Shown one piece after another: positions 61,518 through 64,000 of a stretch of DNA of 64,000 bases. Each line of letters begins with the position of its first letter. The first letter of the stretch is position 1. Made by a program: the position numbers and the translations under genes. This DNA is from Candidatus Daviesbacteria bacterium. GTDB taxonomy: Bacteria > Patescibacteria > Microgenomatia > Daviesbacterales > UBA10151. The DNA lies in the NCBI GenBank assembly GCA_016187025.1, contig JACPKM010000004.1:236715-300714 (forward strand), written 5' to 3'. The notes below the pieces were generated by a model. That model made no database searches. It was not told where the DNA came from and saw nothing but the letters and a program-made list of their open reading frames with translations.

Positions 61518-61576
61518 GCCGAAGTGCTATAACACTGAGCAGTTCGACAAGCTCACTGTTATAACTTGCCGAAGTG
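61518..61576. repeat. Palindromic insert flanked by 9-bp direct repeats
   Basis: gccgaagtg occurs at 61518-61526 and again at 61568-61576, where it is the first nine bases of tRNA-Leu(CAG). Between them lies a 41-bp segment with 13-bp arms (61528-61540 and 61551-61563, one mismatch) around agttcgacaa. The pattern resembles an insertion with target-site duplication. Confidence 0.7.
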
Positions 61577-61650
61577 GTGGAATGGTAGACACGTACGCTT
61601 CAGGTGCGTATACCAGAAATGGTGTGGAGGTTCAACTCCTCTCTTCGGCA
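61568..61650 (+). tRNA. tRNA-Leu (CAG)
   Basis: Acceptor GCCGAAG/CTTCGGC, anticodon arm TACGC-ttcaggt-GCGTA gives CAG, long variable arm, T-loop TTCAACT. CCA not encoded. TGG-TATAAT (61495-61500) upstream may be its extended -10, but the palindromic insert now lies between. Confidence 0.94.
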
Positions 61651-61675
61651 CCTAGGATATAATTGACAATAATTT

Positions 61676-61758
61676 GGGCGAGTGGTGAAATGGTATACAC
61701 GCTACCTTGAGGTGGTAGTGAGCGAAAGCTCGTGGAGGTTCAACTCCTCTCTCGCCCA
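61676..61758 (+). tRNA. tRNA-Leu (GAG)
   Basis: Acceptor GGGCGAG/CTCGCCC, anticodon arm CTACC-ttgaggt-GGTAG gives GAG, variable arm GAGCgaaaGCTC, T-loop TTCAACT. CCA not encoded. It lies 25 nt after tRNA-Leu(CAG), so they are probably co-transcribed. Confidence 0.94.
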
Positions 61759-61793
61759 CTACTCTAAATTGATATAAAAGATTATATCTTTAC

Positions 61794-61822
61794 TTGACTA
61801 AAATGAAATAGTGGTTTATGGT
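61794..61822 (+). promoter_or_regulatory. Promoter of glmS
   Basis: TTGACT (61794-61799), 17-nt spacer, TATGGT (61817-61822). Leader of about 20 nt. No glmS ribozyme sequence was seen upstream. Confidence 0.45.
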
Positions 61823-61847
61823 ATTTCCAAATTATCCAAACTAAATT

Positions 61848-63587
61848 ATGTGTGGGATTTTTGGTGAAATTACCAGTAAACAAGATGCACCCAGTACAGT
61901 CTTTAGCGGTTTGAAAGATATAGAATACCGCGGTTATGATTCCTGGGGAATAGCTTTCCCTCAAAATGGTAGCCTAAAGGTTATCAAAAAGGTTGGATTT
62001 CTACCTAAAACATTCCCCCTTCCCAATTCATCTGTTTCCATTGGACATACTAGATGGGCTACTCATGGTGGAGTAACTGAAATTAATGCCCATCCCCATA
62101 CAGATTGTAAAGGAAAAATTGCTTTAGTTCACAATGGGATTGTTGAAAATTTCCTTGAGCTTAAAGTAAAACTTAAAAATCACCATTTCAAATCTGAAAC
62201 AGACAGTGAGGTTATAGCTCACTTAATCGAAGAAGAAAAAAATAAAGGAAAAAGCCTAACAGATAGCGCGTCTTATGTATTTAGAAAATTAGCTGGTATG
62301 AATGCAATTGTTGTAACAGACGGGAAAGAAATAGTTGCATGTAAAATGGGATCACCTCTTGTGGTAGGTAAGCTAAAAGATGGTTTTGCTCTGGCCTCTG
62401 ACCCGAACGCTCTTCTTCCTTTAACAAATCATCTAATTTTTATGGAGGATGAACAAATAGTTAACTTAAATAGCCAGATTAAAATGTTTGATAAAAAAGG
62501 TTTAAGGCAGATTAATCCAAAGTTTAAAGACGTCCCATGGGTACATGTACAAAGTGAGCTAAAAAAATACCCTCATTTCATGCTTAAAGAGATTTATGAG
62601 CAGCCTGAAGTTTTAAATTCCATTGTAAAAAACTCTCATGAGATAGAAAAAGTTTCTCAGCTGATTAAAAAGGCATATGGAACTTTCTTAATTGCATGTG
62701 GGTCTGCGTCTTATTCATGTTTAGCAGGGGTCTACCTTTTTTCAAAATTTGCCAAGAAGCATGTTAATTTTTCAATAGGATCCGAATTTAATTATATACA
62801 AGACTACATTACTCCAGAAAGCTTGCTGATTGCAGTTTCCCAATCTGGTGAGAGTATGGACACGTTAGAACCGGTAGTTCAGGCTAAAGCAAAGAAAGCA
62901 AAAATTGTTGGTTTGGTAAATGTGCTTGGATCAACACTTTACAGAATTGCTGATTATCCCCTGCTTCTGCAGGCTGGTCTGGAAAAAGCAGTTGCATCAA
63001 CAAAAGCTTTAACAGCTATGTTTGCAATGATGATTCTACTTGCATTTACTGTAGTTGGCAAGAGAAAGGAAGCAGAAGAGATTATTAAACAGTCTGCATT
63101 GGAGATTAGCTCTATTCTAAAAAGGAAAAATCAAATCAAAAAGCTCGCAGATAGGCTCAAAAGTATCCAGCATATCTATATTTTGGGTAGGGGTTTATCT
63201 TATCCGGTTGCCTTGGAGACAGCACTAAAGATAAAGGAACTCTCATATATTCACTCAGAAGGCTTTGCCGGAGGAGAGTTAAAACACGGAGTGATCGCCA
63301 TGATCGAAAAAGGGACACCGGTGATTGTGTATGTTCCAAATGATGAAACAAAATCGGCAATGCTGTCAAATGCTATGGAGGTTAAAGCAAGAGGAGCTTT
63401 TGTAATAGGGATTGGTCCGGAAAGTAACCCTGTGTTTGACTTTTTCTTTAAAGTTGCTGATGTTGGAGCAAGCTCAATGATTCCCCATATAGTCTTTGCT
63501 CAACTGCTGGCGTACTTTTTAACTACTAAATTGGGCCACAATCCAGATAAACCCAGGAATTTGGCAAAAAGTGTGGTGGTTAGGTAA
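61848..63587 (+). CDS. glmS: Glucosamine-fructose-6-phosphate aminotransferase
   Basis: 579 residues, slightly shorter than the usual 600-610. N-terminal glutaminase with nucleophile Cys2 (MCGIFGEI), GHTRWATHGGVTE and LVHNGIVENF. Two SIS domains: SQSGESMDTLEP, ASTKALTA, and HSEGFAGGELKHGVIA; the end LAKSVVVR matches LAKSVTVE. It makes glucosamine-6-phosphate for peptidoglycan and other amino-sugar glycans, so it supplies the cell-wall and glycan genes of this window. Confidence 0.96.
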   Translation: MCGIFGEITSKQDAPSTVFSGLKDIEYRGYDSWGIAFPQNGSLKVIKKVGFLPKTFPLPNSSVSIGHTRWATHGGVTEINAHPHTDCKGKIALVHNGIVENFLELKVKLKNHHFKSETDSEVIAHLIEEEKNKGKSLTDSASYVFRKLAGMNAIVVTDGKEIVACKMGSPLVVGKLKDGFALASDPNALLPLTNHLIFMEDEQIVNLNSQIKMFDKKGLRQINPKFKDVPWVHVQSELKKYPHFMLKEIYEQPEVLNSIVKNSHEIEKVSQLIKKAYGTFLIACGSASYSCLAGVYLFSKFAKKHVNFSIGSEFNYIQDYITPESLLIAVSQSGESMDTLEPVVQAKAKKAKIVGLVNVLGSTLYRIADYPLLLQAGLEKAVASTKALTAMFAMMILLAFTVVGKRKEAEEIIKQSALEISSILKRKNQIKKLADRLKSIQHIYILGRGLSYPVALETALKIKELSYIHSEGFAGGELKHGVIAMIEKGTPVIVYVPNDETKSAMLSNAMEVKARGAFVIGIGPESNPVFDFFFKVADVGASSMIPHIVFAQLLAYFLTTKLGHNPDKPRNLAKSVVVR

Positions 63588-63669
63588 TATAATTAACATA
63601 GCATCTGCAGGAAAGATCTTAAGCCTAATCTTTAATTTCTTCCGTAGGTGAGGTAAAATATCCTAGTTT

Positions 63670-63742
63670 GCCGCAATTGCCAACGTGGTCAAGGCGTCCG
63701 CCTGAAGAGCGGATTATCTCAGTCCGATTCTGGGTTGCGGCA
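63670..63742 (+). tRNA. tRNA-Phe (GAA), unusual T-loop
   Basis: Acceptor GCCGCAA/TTGCGGC, anticodon arm TCCGC-ctgaaga-GCGGA gives GAA. The T-arm loop reads TCCGATT, with C where T55 is expected, and the D-stem has three pairs. It is probably functional but atypical. It lies 7 nt before the tandem repeat. Confidence 0.75.
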
Positions 63743-63748
63743 CTTTCT

Positions 63749-64000
63749 TGCGGGAGTAACTCAGTGGGTTTGGCACGAAGTGCGAAACGGGAGTCCTGAG
63801 GATTCCCAGGAAGAGTGTCTTTCCTGCGAAGCAGGAACAAGAAGATTATTAAGTTGAAAGCGGTAGAACTTTAAATTACTGCGGGAGTAACTCAGTGGGT
63901 TTGGCACGAAGTGCGAAACGGGAGTCCTGAGGATTCCCAGGAAGAGTGTCTTTCCTGCGAAGCAGGAACAAGAAGATTATTAAGTTGAAAGCGGTAGAAC
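63749..64000 (+). repeat. 131-bp exact tandem repeat, tRNA-Gly-like start
   Basis: The segment 63749-63869 recurs exactly at 63880-64000 with period 131 bp; the spacer is about 10 bp and the array runs past the window edge. Each unit begins GCGGGAGTAACTCAGTGG, as bacterial tRNA-Gly genes do, and has AGAGTGTC later, but the D-loop region is replaced by about 45 nt of hairpins (GCAC-gaa-GTGC; GGGAGTCC-tga-GGATTCCC). The T-arm and 3' acceptor are not found. A third hairpin, TTCCTGC-gaa-GCAGGAA, takes the anticodon-arm place. The minus-strand frame over it is not a gene. Confidence 0.75.

Noticed and set aside
61759..61847. glmS ribozyme or riboswitch upstream of glmS
   Set aside because: Only 89 nt separate tRNA-Leu from glmS and none of the ribozyme core sequence is seen; a plain promoter fits.
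63880..63960. A functional tRNA-Gly or tRNA-Phe in each repeat unit
   Set aside because: The start resembles tRNA-Gly and the third hairpin has GAA in its loop, but U33, the T-arm and the 3' acceptor strand are missing.
63749..64000. CRISPR array
   Set aside because: Units are 121 bp with an almost absent spacer of about 10 bp; no cas genes in the window.

Overview
The window (about 38-40% G+C by eye) looks like a chromosome segment of an ultra-small, reduced bacterium of the Patescibacteria/CPR radiation, possibly the Microgenomates group. The grounds are compact housekeeping operons of bacterial type, a type IV pilus cluster, MurT/GatD, short aminoacyl-tRNA synthetases (PheT, ThrS), an archaeal/eukaryotic-style TyrRS, an ACP-like protein in a lineage with little lipid synthesis, and many genes with a -10 box 6-8 nt from the start codon and no Shine-Dalgarno. 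UGA behaves as a stop throughout. Phylum placement is inference from gene style; there is no 16S gene in the window.

Layout. 0-7.1 kb (+): a type IV pilus operon of minor pilins, then pilM, pilN and pilO. 7.1-12.0 kb (-): a translation/RNA block (rpsP, khpA, trmD; rnc, ACP-like, nusB, rpmF, recG). 12.0-12.9 kb: a scar with a broken DUF3800-like gene, a promoter-plus-terminator small RNA, and a second truncated copy of the recG 5' end. 12.9-26.5 kb (-): the most unusual region, a run of large proteins of largely unknown family. A domain of about 180 residues recurs in three of them. A GT-A-type glycosyltransferase module recurs in two, one of which is a 2076-residue protein that also carries a J-like segment, membrane segments and a C-terminal Ser/Thr-kinase domain. 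An LCP (LytR-CpsA-Psr) protein with a twin-arginine signal lies between them. I infer a surface-glycan assembly or attachment system, possibly kinase-controlled.

26.6-32.8 kb: mixed genes (M50-like membrane protein, TyrRS, Nudix enzymes, membrane proteins, a secreted hydrolase). 32.8-38.5 kb (+): F1Fo ATP synthase atpBEFHAGD. The last subunit gene, atpC, lies 6.8 kb away at 45.3 kb. In between are small accessory genes: HicAB, a frameshifted nuclease-like toxin with a DUF2283 partner, PIN/RHH, a lipoprotein, an FN3 protein, and a divergent pair resembling beta-carbonic anhydrases. 46-54.4 kb: tRNA-Tyr, PBP1A, then pheT, pheS, rplT, rpmI, infC and thrS on the minus strand. 54.8-56.3 kb: a small island between two tRNA genes with hairpins and gene fragments. 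56.3-61.4 kb (-): a cell-wall block (gatD, murT, two lysozyme-like proteins, yvcK, L,D-transpeptidase). 61.5-64 kb: two tRNA-Leu, glmS, tRNA-Phe and an exact 131-bp tandem repeat with a tRNA-Gly-like start.

Two repeat classes cut across genes. Degenerate 7-bp word arrays occur between genes and inside trmD, khpA and recG. Long perfect palindromes sit inside the reading frames of pheT and murT, and a related-looking palindrome is flanked by a 9-bp direct repeat at the start of a tRNA-Leu gene.
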